Shown: positions 50,993-59,850, numbered from the stretch's first letter. The stretch: DNA of 64,000 bases from Oscillospiraceae bacterium (GCA_017438745.1 JAFRUS010000103.1:21816-85815), one strand, 5' to 3'. Notes: generated by a model not told the origin, from the sequence alone. Numbers and translations are program-made.

Positions 50993-51521
50993 AAAATACT
51001 ATCCGTCTGAATATGCCGGAAGTGCTTACGACATCGACTACAGACGTCTTTATGAAAGCGGAATACGAGGCATCATATTTGACGTTGACAATACGCTTGT
51101 GCATCACGGTGATGATGCAACTCCTGAAGCCGTACAGCTTTTCCGGGACGTTCACGCCATTGGCTTTAAAACGGTTCTGCTTACTAACAATGATGAGGAA
51201 CGTGTAACAAGGTTCAATGCAGATATCGGTACGCAGTATGTATGCGATGCGGAAAAACCTGCACCTGAAGGTTATGAAAAAGCAATTGCTCTTCTCGGCG
51301 TGCAGAAAAATGAAGCCCTTGTCATCGGAGATCAGATGTTTGTGGATATCATCGGAGCAAACAGATGCGGTATCCGTTCTATCCTCGTACATTATATTGA
51401 AGTTCCCGGCGAGAAATGGCTGGGATTTCGAAGATACATCGAGATGCTGATACTTTTGTTTTTTAGGATCAGCCGCAGAAATATCAGTGGTCTGTCAGAC
51501 AACAGAGAAAGGAATACCTGA
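50985..51521 (+). CDS. yqeG: YqeG-family HAD phosphatase
   Basis: 178 residues. HAD motif I is FDVDNTLVHHG, motif II LLTNNDEERV, and the motif III/IV region EKPAPEGYEKAI...VIGDQMFVDIIGAN, as in YqeG (subfamily IIIA). In Bacillus the gene lies near yqeH and ribosome biogenesis genes; here it sits between a TIM-barrel gene and a vanW-like gene. It ends 3 bases before the next start. Confidence 0.88.
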   Translation: MLEKYYPSEYAGSAYDIDYRRLYESGIRGIIFDVDNTLVHHGDDATPEAVQLFRDVHAIGFKTVLLTNNDEERVTRFNADIGTQYVCDAEKPAPEGYEKAIALLGVQKNEALVIGDQMFVDIIGANRCGIRSILVHYIEVPGEKWLGFRRYIEMLILLFFRISRRNISGLSDNRERNT

Positions 51522-51524
51522 TTT

Positions 51525-52358
51525 ATGGCATCGAAACAACGAAAACTGTTCTGCGAAATCAGTCCGTTTACTTATGCAATTTCGGAAAAGAAAAACATTC
51601 TGATTAGATTTATCCGTAACAAGATAAATGATAAGGATATGGCCGTTTTTCGAAGTGATAAAAAGCTTGAATATGTCATTTCTTCATGCAGCTCTCATCT
51701 GATAAAAAGAGGAAAGGGCATCGATCCTGTGACACAGGAGAACAAGGCAGTGAATATCCGTCTTGCCTCTGACTGCATGAACGGGCTGCTCATACATCCG
51801 GGTGAAACTTTTTCCTTCTGGAAACTGGTCGGCAATACAACGAAAGCAAAGGGATATCGCGAAGGGCGCGTCCTTATACTTGGTAAGCTGACAAAAGGAC
51901 TGGGCGGTGGCCTCTGCAATCTGGCAAACACCATTCACCGTGTCGTTCTTCAGAGTCCGCTGACCGATACCGAATTTCATATGCATTCTGATGCACTTGC
52001 TCCTGATGAAAACGGCATTCGTGTTCCGATGAGCGCCGGAACGTCGGTAAACTTCAATTATAACGACTACCGGTTCCGCAATGACACAGATCAGGTATTT
52101 CAGCTTCTCTGCTGGTGCGATGATGATAATCTTAACTGCGAAATAAGGAGCGACAAGCCATATCCTTTCAGATTTGAGATATCGGAAGAAGATCATCATT
52201 TTGAAAAGGAAGGCGATGAATATTATCGCGTGTCCAGAATATATAAGGATACATATGATAAGGATACAGAAGAACTCATCAGTCATAAACTTATCGTGGA
52301 CAATCATTCACACGTACACTTCGATCCGTCGGTCATTCCGCCGGAGATGATAAGGTGA
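51525..52358 (+). CDS. VanW family protein
   Basis: 277 residues. The VanW domain is clear: NIRLASDCMNGLLIHPGETFSFWKLVGNTT, then LGGGLCNLANTIHRVVLQSPL and the YNDYRFRNDTDQVFQL stretch. VanW was named from glycopeptide-resistance clusters, but its function is unknown and most homologues have no link to resistance. No van genes are nearby. No signal peptide seen. Third gene of the group. Confidence 0.88.
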   Translation: MASKQRKLFCEISPFTYAISEKKNILIRFIRNKINDKDMAVFRSDKKLEYVISSCSSHLIKRGKGIDPVTQENKAVNIRLASDCMNGLLIHPGETFSFWKLVGNTTKAKGYREGRVLILGKLTKGLGGGLCNLANTIHRVVLQSPLTDTEFHMHSDALAPDENGIRVPMSAGTSVNFNYNDYRFRNDTDQVFQLLCWCDDDNLNCEIRSDKPYPFRFEISEEDHHFEKEGDEYYRVSRIYKDTYDKDTEELISHKLIVDNHSHVHFDPSVIPPEMIR

Positions 52359-52429
52359 TGAAATATATGTAAAAGCAGCTTGTTTTACTTGCTGCAGCAA
52401 TGATTCAGGGAATAATGGAGGATAATAAA

Positions 52430-52633
52430 ATGGCGATGTTAGTAAATATAACAGCAGTAAAATACTGTGCTTTCTGTAAATACTGGTGGGATCCGGCATG
52501 TCAGTATATCAAGCCGAATATAAACACGCAGTGGTACCTCGAACCATCCGGCCGATGCAGATGCATAAAAAGGGGAACTGATACATCCGCAAATCAGACG
52601 TGTCAGAATTTCAAGTGTAAAATTGATTTGTAG
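52430..52633 (+). CDS. Cys-rich miniprotein of 67 residues
   Basis: ATG 52430 with GGAGG 8 bases upstream. Cys residues occur as CAFC, then C, CRC, C and C (seven in all), consistent with a small zinc-binding or iron-sulphur fold; Trp-rich centre (YWWDP). I do not recognise it. It stands between vanW-like gene and a hairpin terminator and may be the last gene of the group. Confidence 0.6.
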   Translation: MAMLVNITAVKYCAFCKYWWDPACQYIKPNINTQWYLEPSGRCRCIKRGTDTSANQTCQNFKCKIDL

Positions 52634-52663
52634 AAAGACTACTGTTTGCAAACAAACGGCAGC

Positions 52664-52698
52664 ACACCAATCGTCAAGATCAGTGTGCTGCCGTTTTC
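52664..52698. terminator. Hairpin terminator of the AAACGGCAGCAC family
   Basis: AAACGGCAGCACAC pairs with GTGTGCTGCCGTTT around CAATCGTCAAGATCA-type loop sequence; TTTTC follows. Confidence 0.85.
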
Positions 52699-52818
52699 TA
52701 TTGCACCGCAGGTGTCGCCATTTTGCCGAAATCGTACAAATATCATTGACTTGCAGTACGAATTTGTATACAATATAATTAAACAAATATGGATTGATTT
52801 AAGGAAAAACTGATTAAA

Positions 52819-52907
52819 CCGGAAATCCGGCTTCGCCGGATTTCCGGAGGGTGGGAGTTGCGGGGCTTCGCCCCGGTCCCCACGCTGATTTATTCATAAA
52901 TCAGCGT
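52819..52907. repeat. Composite palindromic repeat element, copy 2
   Basis: Same three-hairpin order as at 29066: CCGGAAATCCGGC/GCCGGATTTCCGG, CGGGG-CTTCG-CCCCG, and ACGCTGATTTAT/ATAAATCAGCGT. The first hairpin differs by compensating changes, so structure is kept. The gap 52634-53064 holds this element, a terminator and a possible ECF promoter. Confidence 0.85.
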
Positions 52908-52985
52908 TTTCTTTAAGAAAACGACGGCGAAAATCAGGCCTGCAGATGCGTTTTCGAAAAAAATAAAAATTTTTTTCAGAAATCC

Positions 52986-53011
52986 TGTAACATTATTCGT
53001 TTTTTTCTGTC
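52986..53011 (+). promoter_or_regulatory. Possible ECF-type autoregulated promoter
   Basis: TGTAAC (52986-52991), 16-base T-rich spacer, TGTC (53008-53011), resembling ECF sigma promoters (AAC in the -35, GTC in the -10), upstream of the sigma factor gene. No sigma-A-type promoter is visible here. Confidence 0.35.
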
Positions 53012-53064
53012 TTTGAAAGTGAAAGGATATTTCACCGGTAAAATATTCAGACCAGGAGAGCATT

Positions 53065-53622
53065 ATGGAAGACAAAGAGATAATAGCCCTGTATAATGAA
53101 AGATCTGAGAATGCGATCAAAGAGACTGATAACAAGTACGGTACGTATTTAAGAAAGATATCGGACAACATTCTCGGAGACAGGGGAGATACTGAGGAAT
53201 GTATGAATGACAGTTATCTCAAAGTGTGGAATTCAATACCGCCGCAGGTTCCGAAGATACTGAAGGCGTTTGTTGCGAGGATCACTAGAAATACTGCACT
53301 CAATATCTATGAAAAAAGAAAAGCTTCCAAAAGATGCGCCTCTGAGGTCGCCCTTTCACTTGAAGAACTTGAAGAATGTCTGGAAGGCAGAGACAACGTG
53401 GTGTCGGAGATAGAGCGAAAGGAAATTATGAAAGCTCTCGATGATTTTCTCGGAACCCTGGAAAAGAAAAAAAGGATCTGTTTCCTGCAGAGATATTTCT
53501 ATCTCGAACCGTTGAAGGATATCGCAGAGAGAAACGATATTTCCGAGGCGGCTCTCAGGACCATGCTTTGCAGGACCAGAACAGAACTGAAAGAATTCAT
53601 GAAAAAACGCGGACTATTCTGA
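53065..53622 (+). CDS. ECF-type RNA polymerase sigma factor
   Basis: 185 residues with region 2 (YLRKISDNILGDRGDTEECMNDSYLKVWN) and region 4 (FLQRYFYLEPLKDIAERNDISEAALRTMLCRTRTELK) joined by a short linker, as in ECF sigma factors. It would direct transcription of a small regulon. The next gene, 13 bp downstream, encodes a single-pass membrane protein likely to be its anti-sigma factor. Confidence 0.9.
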   Translation: MEDKEIIALYNERSENAIKETDNKYGTYLRKISDNILGDRGDTEECMNDSYLKVWNSIPPQVPKILKAFVARITRNTALNIYEKRKASKRCASEVALSLEELEECLEGRDNVVSEIERKEIMKALDDFLGTLEKKKRICFLQRYFYLEPLKDIAERNDISEAALRTMLCRTRTELKEFMKKRGLF

Positions 53623-53635
53623 CAGGAGTAAGAAG

Positions 53636-54859
53636 ATGAGTGATAATACAAAACAAAGCGATGCGCTTCTCAGAAATTTTGGAGGGATATCTGAAAAGTA
53701 CATAGCTGAAGCTGATCCGGAGCGGAAACCGGAAGGCGTAAAAAAACCAAATGCAAAGATATTTTTCATATGCGCCGGATATGCGGCCGCGATCCTTCTG
53801 CTCATAATGACCAATCTTCCTGACAGAAGCGACAATGATAATTTTACACCGGTGGTAACGAGCGTTACAGCTGCAGACAGTCAGATGACGGAAGAAACAA
53901 TAGTTACATCTGTTACATCAGACAAAGTTTCTGAAACAGGCAGAGTTTCTGAAACAACTGCGGTCACGGAAAATACGGTCGTCATACCTGTGGAAGGAAC
54001 AACTGTAACGAATGAGACAGAGGCAAACGAAAACCGCATCATCGCAGTTGAAACAAAGAAAAATGAAGGCGGTAATGAAGAAAAGCATGAAGAACAGCCG
54101 GCTGTTCAGATCCCTGTAACAGCAGTGACTGAAAATACGGATGAAGTTAAAGAAACAGTTCTTGAAACTGCCGTAGAGGAAATAAAAACTGTCAATCAGG
54201 ATCTGCAGTCCGGAGTATATGGAAAGAATATAACCTGGCAGTACGATACCGGAAATAAAACACTTACGATAAGCGGATCTGGTCCTATGGAATTTGATTA
54301 TGATGACGAAAATGAAGATTTCTACACTTTTGAAAACAGATACAGCTGGATTGGCAATGTTGAACATGTAGTTGTATCTGAAGGAGTGGAATCTTTAAGC
54401 TATCAGGCATTCTTTAGATTTGCTTCACTGAAGACGGTATCACTTCCGGAAAGCCTGAATGAGATCGGTGGTGAAGCATTCTCAAACTGTGTTTCACTTG
54501 AAAGTATCACTATTCCGTCAGGTGTGACCGAAATTCGTTTCGGAACATTCAGAAACTGTAATTCACTTGAGTCTGTAAATATACCCGAAGGCGTAACATG
54601 TATTAATGAGGAGGCTTTCAAGGGGTGCTGCTCACTCAAATCTTTAGTGATACCGGAAAGTGTAACAAAAATAGAAAATCACGCTTTTGAGAACTGTCTG
54701 ACACTCAGAGAAGTAATAATTTACGGACCTTCAGTAAGTATTGATAGTATGGCTTTCGATTCTGTAGAAGACAATAGTATGCTGGTCTTAAAAGGCTGTG
54801 GAAACACACAAACCTACGCTTCTAAGAATTATATGAAATTTGAAAAGCTCGAAGACTGA
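53636..54859 (+). CDS. Probable anti-sigma factor with BspA-like LRR ectodomain
   Basis: 407 residues. A cytoplasmic lead of about 40 residues (DALLRNFGGISEKYIAEAD, similar to N-termini of Firmicute anti-ECF proteins), one membrane helix (about 41-60), a long Thr/Glu/Val stalk (about 65-185), then a module KNITWQYDTGNKTLTISGSG and four to five LRR_5 repeats (LESITIPSGVTEIRFGTFRNC style). LRR_5 domains bind proteins or glycans outside the cell. The ectodomain is similar in order and sequence to the next gene's product, so the sensor and the secreted protein may share a ligand. AGGAG precedes the ATG. Anti-sigma role is inferred from position and topology. Confidence 0.78.
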   Translation: MSDNTKQSDALLRNFGGISEKYIAEADPERKPEGVKKPNAKIFFICAGYAAAILLLIMTNLPDRSDNDNFTPVVTSVTAADSQMTEETIVTSVTSDKVSETGRVSETTAVTENTVVIPVEGTTVTNETEANENRIIAVETKKNEGGNEEKHEEQPAVQIPVTAVTENTDEVKETVLETAVEEIKTVNQDLQSGVYGKNITWQYDTGNKTLTISGSGPMEFDYDDENEDFYTFENRYSWIGNVEHVVVSEGVESLSYQAFFRFASLKTVSLPESLNEIGGEAFSNCVSLESITIPSGVTEIRFGTFRNCNSLESVNIPEGVTCINEEAFKGCCSLKSLVIPESVTKIENHAFENCLTLREVIIYGPSVSIDSMAFDSVEDNSMLVLKGCGNTQTYASKNYMKFEKLED

Positions 54860-54871
54860 ACAGTTAATCCG

Positions 54872-54898
54872 ACAGAATGATATGAAAGATCATTCTGT
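54872..54898. other. Perfect 10-bp hairpin between LRR genes
   Basis: ACAGAATGAT-ATGAAAG-ATCATTCTGT, with no T run, between the anti-sigma-like gene and the dockerin LRR gene. It could be an mRNA processing or stability element, or an operator. Confidence 0.55.
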
Positions 54899-54948
54899 GG
54901 AAATAAAAATAAGAAAAAACACGGGAAAAAATGAAAAGAGGTACAAAG

Positions 54949-56685
54949 ATGAAAAACGCAGAACTTAAAAGATTTTACGCAGCTGTAGCTGCACTTGTTA
55001 TGGCATCCGGAACAACAGTTACTGCATTCGCTGAAGAAGTGGCTGATGCTGGAACTGCTGCAGAAACCAGTGCGGCGGAGGTAAAAACAGAAACATCAGA
55101 TTATTCAGGCAATTACGGAAAAGATGTAAACTGGAAGTATGATCCTGAAAGCAAGACTTTTACTGTAAGCGGAAAAGGCAGGATGGATTATGAAAACGGA
55201 GATGTAAATTTAGCATTTTTCTACATGAATCATAAATGGGTTGAAGAAGTAGAAAAAATAGTGATCGAAGACGGTGTTGAATCAATACAAGATTTAGCGT
55301 TTGCAAAATTTGCTTCAGCTAAATCCGTTTCCATTCCGGAAAGTGTGAAGGAGATGGGCTACGATTGCTTCTGCAACTGCATTTCACTCGAAGAAGTAAC
55401 TATTCCGTCCGGAGTTACCATAATCCCGACCTTCGCATTTAAGAACTGCAACGAACTGAAAAAGGTTGACCTTCCTGACGGACTTGAGTGGATCGGTTCA
55501 GAAGCATTTAAGGGCTGTTGTTCACTTGTTTCAGTTCATATTCCTGAAGGTGTTAAACGTATCGACGAAGAAGCTTTCAAGCACTGCCTTAAACTCAGAG
55601 AGATCAACCTTCCTGAAAGTGTTGAACAATACGGTGAAAATATATTTGACTGGGTGGTTGACAATGAATATCTCAGGATAAAAGTTGATGGTCCGAACGG
55701 ACGCAGCTATGCTTACAGAAACGGATGCCTGAGATTTGAGGCAGACGGTGTGGTATATTCAGATACTTCAGGAATATGCGGTGAATTTGTAGACTGGTCA
55801 TACGACAGGGAAACCGGAGTTTTAACTTTCACTGGTACAGGAATGGCCGACTATGCACCTTATAACTCCGAATGGGTTGGAAAGGTCAAGAAAATAATTG
55901 TAGGAGAAGGCATTACAGGCATGGGCTGTAATGGTCTGGGGTATTATTTCACAGGAGTTGAATCAGTTACTCTGCCGGAGAGCTTTAAAGGATTTACGGA
56001 AGATACTCTGTGCGGATTAAGTGATCTTGCGATTACTTCCATTGATCTTCCTGATAAGATGAAGGTTATTAACCAGGGAATGCTGCAGAACTGTACGAAT
56101 CTTAAAGAGGTAAAAATGCCTGCAAAGCTGGAGATAATCGGAGACTTTGCATTTGCTTCCGATTCATCTCTCGAAAGCATTGTTATACCTGAAAAAACTG
56201 ATAAAATAGGTGAATATGCTTTTGACGCCTGCGGCCTTAAATCAGTTACATTTATGAACAAATATGTTAGAATCGATGATACAGCATTCTATTCATGCGA
56301 TCCGTCAATGGTGATCATTGCTAAGAAGGGTTCAACTGCTGAGGAATATGCTGAAAAGCACGGATTCCAGTTCCAGGTTCTCGGAGAAGAAAAAAAGGTT
56401 GAAGATAAAAAGGTTGAAGCAGTCGAAACAGATGTCAAGACAGTTGCACTTGCAGCTCCGGTGCAGGCAGATACTGCTGAAACAACAGTTAAACTCGGCG
56501 ATGCGGACGGCAGCGGTGTAGTTGATATTTCAGATATTTCCATGCTTTCACTTGCACTGGTTGACGGTACTGAACTTACCGACGAACAGAAAAAGGCACT
56601 CGATGTTGACGGCGACGGCGATGTTGATCTTGCCGATCTTGCAAAACTCAGACAGTATATTTCAAAGAAGATAGAAAAGCTTTGA
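54949..56685 (+). CDS. Secreted BspA-like LRR protein with C-terminal dockerin
   Basis: 578 residues from ATG 54949 (AAAAGAGG upstream). Signal peptide about 1-30. Two rounds of the same unit: a module (GKDVNWKYDPESKTFTVSGK; later FVDWSYDRETGVLTFTGTG) followed by LRR_5 repeats (LEEVTIPSGVTIIPTFAFKNC style). The C-terminus is a dockerin: GDADGSGVVDISDISMLSLA and LDVDGDGDVDLADLAKLRQY. LRR_5 proteins often mediate adhesion. The dockerin would attach it to a scaffold. Its match to the membrane sensor encoded just upstream is striking. Confidence 0.85.
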   Translation: MKNAELKRFYAAVAALVMASGTTVTAFAEEVADAGTAAETSAAEVKTETSDYSGNYGKDVNWKYDPESKTFTVSGKGRMDYENGDVNLAFFYMNHKWVEEVEKIVIEDGVESIQDLAFAKFASAKSVSIPESVKEMGYDCFCNCISLEEVTIPSGVTIIPTFAFKNCNELKKVDLPDGLEWIGSEAFKGCCSLVSVHIPEGVKRIDEEAFKHCLKLREINLPESVEQYGENIFDWVVDNEYLRIKVDGPNGRSYAYRNGCLRFEADGVVYSDTSGICGEFVDWSYDRETGVLTFTGTGMADYAPYNSEWVGKVKKIIVGEGITGMGCNGLGYYFTGVESVTLPESFKGFTEDTLCGLSDLAITSIDLPDKMKVINQGMLQNCTNLKEVKMPAKLEIIGDFAFASDSSLESIVIPEKTDKIGEYAFDACGLKSVTFMNKYVRIDDTAFYSCDPSMVIIAKKGSTAEEYAEKHGFQFQVLGEEKKVEDKKVEAVETDVKTVALAAPVQADTAETTVKLGDADGSGVVDISDISMLSLALVDGTELTDEQKKALDVDGDGDVDLADLAKLRQYISKKIEKL

Positions 56686-56810
56686 TAAAAGTGTAAATCC
56701 GTGCAGGGAGTTCGGAACCAGGCTCCGTAAATTCTCTTCTTTGCAGATTTGATGCGACCGGATCTGCAACTTAATCAGTGGGTTCTTATATTTTGGAGGG
56801 TGAATACAAT

Positions 56811-56856
56811 AAACGGCAGCACGCTGATCGTAATGATCGGTGTGCTGCCGTTTGCG
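56811..56856. terminator. Hairpin terminator of the AAACGGCAGCAC family
   Basis: AAACGGCAGCAC pairs with GTGCTGCCGTTT, inner CTGATCG/CGGTG pairing, weak T run. The gap 56686-56925 also holds the broken palindromic element. Confidence 0.75.
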
Positions 56857-56866
56857 TTATAGGAAC

Positions 56867-56916
56867 GGTGATTTATTCATGAATTAGCGGGGGGATCGGG
56901 GCGAAGCCGGATTTTC
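56867..56916. repeat. Degenerate composite palindromic element, copy 3
   Basis: GTGATTTATTCATGAATTAGCGG recalls the CGCTGATTTAT hairpin, followed by GGGGCGAAGCCGGATTT from the other blocks in inverted order. It is a decayed or rearranged copy. Confidence 0.55.
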
Positions 56917-56925
56917 GATTTAATC

Positions 56926-58020
56926 TTAATACTGTACTGCTTCGGTAACGTCCGGTTCTGCAGTTACTTCTTTTTTGAAACTGTGTGCATTTCCCGGATC
57001 ATAAACTGACCAGAACAGTTTTGCGGCGTCATTGTATCGTACTTCGGCTGACGGAGCTTTCATTATTACTGATATAAGATCATGTCCGTTCTGTGAAGCT
57101 GTGGCAACCATGCAGTAGCCGGCTTCGTCGAAGAATCCTGTTTTAAGTCCTGTCACAAATGAAAGGAAAAACTCATCGTCAGGTATTATAAGGGCGTTTC
57201 CGTTTTCCCAGCTGTAGCTCTGTCCGGTGGATGTGGTCACTTCATATTCAGCGCTTGAACCTATCTCGGCGATGAGAGGATACTGTGCCGATCTGATAGC
57301 TATCTTCAGCATATCTTCCGGTGTTGTGTAGTGATCCGGATCGTAATATCCGTCCGGTACAACAAAATGCGAATCCTCTGCTCCGGCGTCAAGTGCCTCG
57401 TCGTTCATAAGATCGGCGAAATATTTAACTGCATCCATGTTCGGCATGTTCGGATTGTTTGAAACTTTTCTTGCGGTGTTTACGGCAATGGTGTAGGCAG
57501 CGTCATTTCCTGAAGGAAGAAGCAGACCGTAAAGCGCATCTTTAAGCGTTATCTTTGTGTCCTTTACAAGATAAGCAAGACTTGATTCCGGTTTGAGAAG
57601 ATCAAGCTCGGAACCGACAGCCAGTTCCGTTTCCGGATCCATATAGCGCAGCGCAACGCAGGCTGTGAGCACCTTTGTCATACTTGCCGGATAAAGATGC
57701 TTCTGAGGATTCTTGCTGAAAAGCACTTCACCGGAAGTTTTGTCGTAAAGCACTACTGCGTCTGCGCCGATCATCGTATAATCCATTCCCTGCGGCGGTG
57801 CGTAGGAATAACGCAGGCGTATGCCCGGCTTGTCCTCTACTGTAAAAGGAGCATCGGTCTGTATTGCAGTCGAATCAGTTTTTTCAGCTACGCTTACTGC
57901 AGGCTTTTTCTTCAGAGCAAAGGGAAGAAAACAGACCAGGAATATTATGAGGAACCCGACAAAGAATATTCTGTCAGTTCTCACTCTTCTTTTGACGTTT
58001 GACTTTCTTTTTCTTTTCAA
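56926..58020 (-). CDS. D-alanyl-D-alanine carboxypeptidase (peptidase S11)
   Basis: 364 residues. A Lys/Arg-rich start and one membrane helix (about 20-36) act as signal or anchor. Active-site motifs: YPASMTKVL (Ser-x-x-Lys), LLPSGNDAA (Ser-x-Asn) and VTGLKTGF (Lys-Thr-Gly). The protein trims the terminal D-Ala of peptidoglycan stems. The usual DacF/DacA C-terminal domain seems reduced. It is last in a five-gene reverse-strand group. Confidence 0.93.
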   Translation of the reverse strand: MKRKRKSNVKRRVRTDRIFFVGFLIIFLVCFLPFALKKKPAVSVAEKTDSTAIQTDAPFTVEDKPGIRLRYSYAPPQGMDYTMIGADAVVLYDKTSGEVLFSKNPQKHLYPASMTKVLTACVALRYMDPETELAVGSELDLLKPESSLAYLVKDTKITLKDALYGLLLPSGNDAAYTIAVNTARKVSNNPNMPNMDAVKYFADLMNDEALDAGAEDSHFVVPDGYYDPDHYTTPEDMLKIAIRSAQYPLIAEIGSSAEYEVTTSTGQSYSWENGNALIIPDDEFFLSFVTGLKTGFFDEAGYCMVATASQNGHDLISVIMKAPSAEVRYNDAAKLFWSVYDPGNAHSFKKEVTAEPDVTEAVQY

Positions 58021-58047
58021 TTGTTGACCTCGTTTTCCTGCGGCCGC

Positions 58048-59172
58048 TTACATATACATGAAGTACAGAAGCTTAGCCAGTGATGTAAGTGCGTAAAGCG
58101 GGAACAGAAGAATGACAAAAGCAGATGTCAGCAGAACAGGAAGAGCTCTCCTGCGCTGTTCCGGCTTGTTTTTCGGAAGCGGTTCCTTTATCAGTCTGAT
58201 GAAGGTGAATACGCCGCCGAGGACCAGTGTTATGATTGTCCATACTCTCATGAGAAGTTCGCCCTGGTCCCAGGCGAAGATGCTGTATACTGAAATGATC
58301 ATGCTGCTTGTGTTCACGGCCATATGTATGAGTACGGATGGTATGACCGAGTTGTATTTCATGGTTATGCTGCACAGAAGAAGTGACATGAGAAATGCAG
58401 GCAGCATAGACGGAAGACTGCATGTTGCAAGTGCGCACAGCAGTGACGATGTGATGATACCGAAACGCTGTGATGCTCTGGAAAGATTCTTCAGAGCAAG
58501 TCCGCGGAAGATAAATCCGTCAGCAAAAGGGATGACCAGACAGTTGCACAGTGCTGATACTGCCACAAGCGTCCAGTCCTTTTCGATGTACATTGCCGAA
58601 GGCATGTAGGCAGACGGTGAGAACGGAAATGAAAACATGATTATGTTGGAAAGAGCGGCAACAAACATTCCTGTCATAAAGCTTAAGACAACATCGCCGG
58701 TCTTTATCGTACCCTTTCCTTTTAAAAGGCGTGCCGGCCTTAGTTCTGAAAAGCGGCATCCGGCAAAGAAAACAGCACCGGATGAAACTATCACGGCAAT
58801 TATTCTGAATGCGTATTTTATTGTTTCGTCCGACAGAGCACTGTAGTAGAAATTCAGGTTAGGGGACAGCGCAAAGGCAAACAGGAACATGAGAATATAG
58901 AAAACCAGAAGCGATGCAGCTTCGATAAAAAGCTTTGCCATTAAAAGCGTTCCGGTTATATTGTAGAAGTAGCGCAGCCTTTTTCTTTCGTATTGAGAAG
59001 GCTTTTTTCTGCATTTTTCGGTACGGAAGAAAAACGCAGGTATTACGTGTGAATATGATTCACGGAATGAGCGGTTTTCAGTCTGGTTGCAGAAGGGATC
59101 CCTTTCGTCAGGCATCTCGTTTTCCTCGAACCGGTCGAAAAGCTCTTCACTGTTCGTTTCAGGGTAACTCAT
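58048..59172 (-). CDS. CPBP-family membrane protein with degenerate active site
   Basis: 374 residues with about eight membrane helices. The region PFADGFIFRGLALKNL aligns with motif 1 of CPBP (Abi) intramembrane proteases, where EExxxR is expected; both Glu are replaced (Asp and Gly) while the Arg-Gly remains. The later SVLIHMAVN keeps the His of motif 3. So it is probably not an active protease, or works differently. It overlaps the lipoprotein gene by four bases (ATGA). Confidence 0.75.
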   Translation of the reverse strand: MSYPETNSEELFDRFEENEMPDERDPFCNQTENRSFRESYSHVIPAFFFRTEKCRKKPSQYERKRLRYFYNITGTLLMAKLFIEAASLLVFYILMFLFAFALSPNLNFYYSALSDETIKYAFRIIAVIVSSGAVFFAGCRFSELRPARLLKGKGTIKTGDVVLSFMTGMFVAALSNIIMFSFPFSPSAYMPSAMYIEKDWTLVAVSALCNCLVIPFADGFIFRGLALKNLSRASQRFGIITSSLLCALATCSLPSMLPAFLMSLLLCSITMKYNSVIPSVLIHMAVNTSSMIISVYSIFAWDQGELLMRVWTIITLVLGGVFTFIRLIKEPLPKNKPEQRRRALPVLLTSAFVILLFPLYALTSLAKLLYFMYM

Positions 59173-59834
59173 TGTTCACCTCCGTCGGCATCTTCTTCTG
59201 TAACAGCCGGTGCAGCTGTTACATCCGGCCTTTCTGCAGGAGCGTAGCTTCCGGCATTTTCCGGATCATGTCCTTCAGGCGGATAGTTGTCAAGATATTC
59301 GCACGGGATGTACAGGTCTTCATCTGTACGGTAGTAGCCGGTGCTCGTTCTGGCAATCACATGAAATTCATATCCTGGATCGTAGATCATGGCTTTTCCC
59401 GCATCTGAAAGTGCAGCCGAATATCCGATGCACGGTGATACGGCGTACATGTATTTGTCAAGATTTATTTCAGTCCACGCAACGTACGGAATAGCCGCAT
59501 CTGCATTATAGTCAGGTGATCCGGCATTTTCAAGCATGTCCAGTTCTGACTTTTCGTCATCTCCCGGAAGCGGTTCTGCTCTGTTTTCATCTGTAGGTTC
59601 AAAAACGAAGGTCATGCTGACAGTCTGTTCGGTCTGTGAAGTCGATGCGGCTGTCTGTGATAACTGTTCCGTTTTGCTTTCCGGTGCTTCGGTGATCTCT
59701 GCCTCTACCGCAGTTTCAGTCTGCAGAGTATCTGCCGGGGCTTTTTCGTTGATGGCTGTATCGTCGCCTTTGTCGCATGCTGTAAAGGCAAAGGCCAGTG
59801 TAAATGCTGCCACTGCAGCAAAGGTTCTTTTCAT
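59169..59834 (-). CDS. Lipoprotein of unknown function
   Basis: 221 residues. Lipobox FAFTAC (Cys 20). A Thr/Glu/Ala linker of about 70 residues leads to a compact C-terminal domain (about 110-190) with YVAWTEINLDKYMYAV and IARTSTGYYRTDEDLYIPCEYL, which reads like a small SH3-type beta domain, though that is not certain. The tail is Pro/Glu-rich. It lies between the tadA-ung and CPBP genes. Confidence 0.75.
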   Translation of the reverse strand: MKRTFAAVAAFTLAFAFTACDKGDDTAINEKAPADTLQTETAVEAEITEAPESKTEQLSQTAASTSQTEQTVSMTFVFEPTDENRAEPLPGDDEKSELDMLENAGSPDYNADAAIPYVAWTEINLDKYMYAVSPCIGYSAALSDAGKAMIYDPGYEFHVIARTSTGYYRTDEDLYIPCEYLDNYPPEGHDPENAGSYAPAERPDVTAAPAVTEEDADGGEQ

Positions 59835-59850
59835 GGTTTGATGCCTTTCG

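Noticed and set aside
51525..52358. Glycopeptide resistance locus
   Set aside because: Only a VanW-domain protein is present; no VanH/A/X/S/R genes nearby, and VanW homologues are common in non-resistant Firmicutes.
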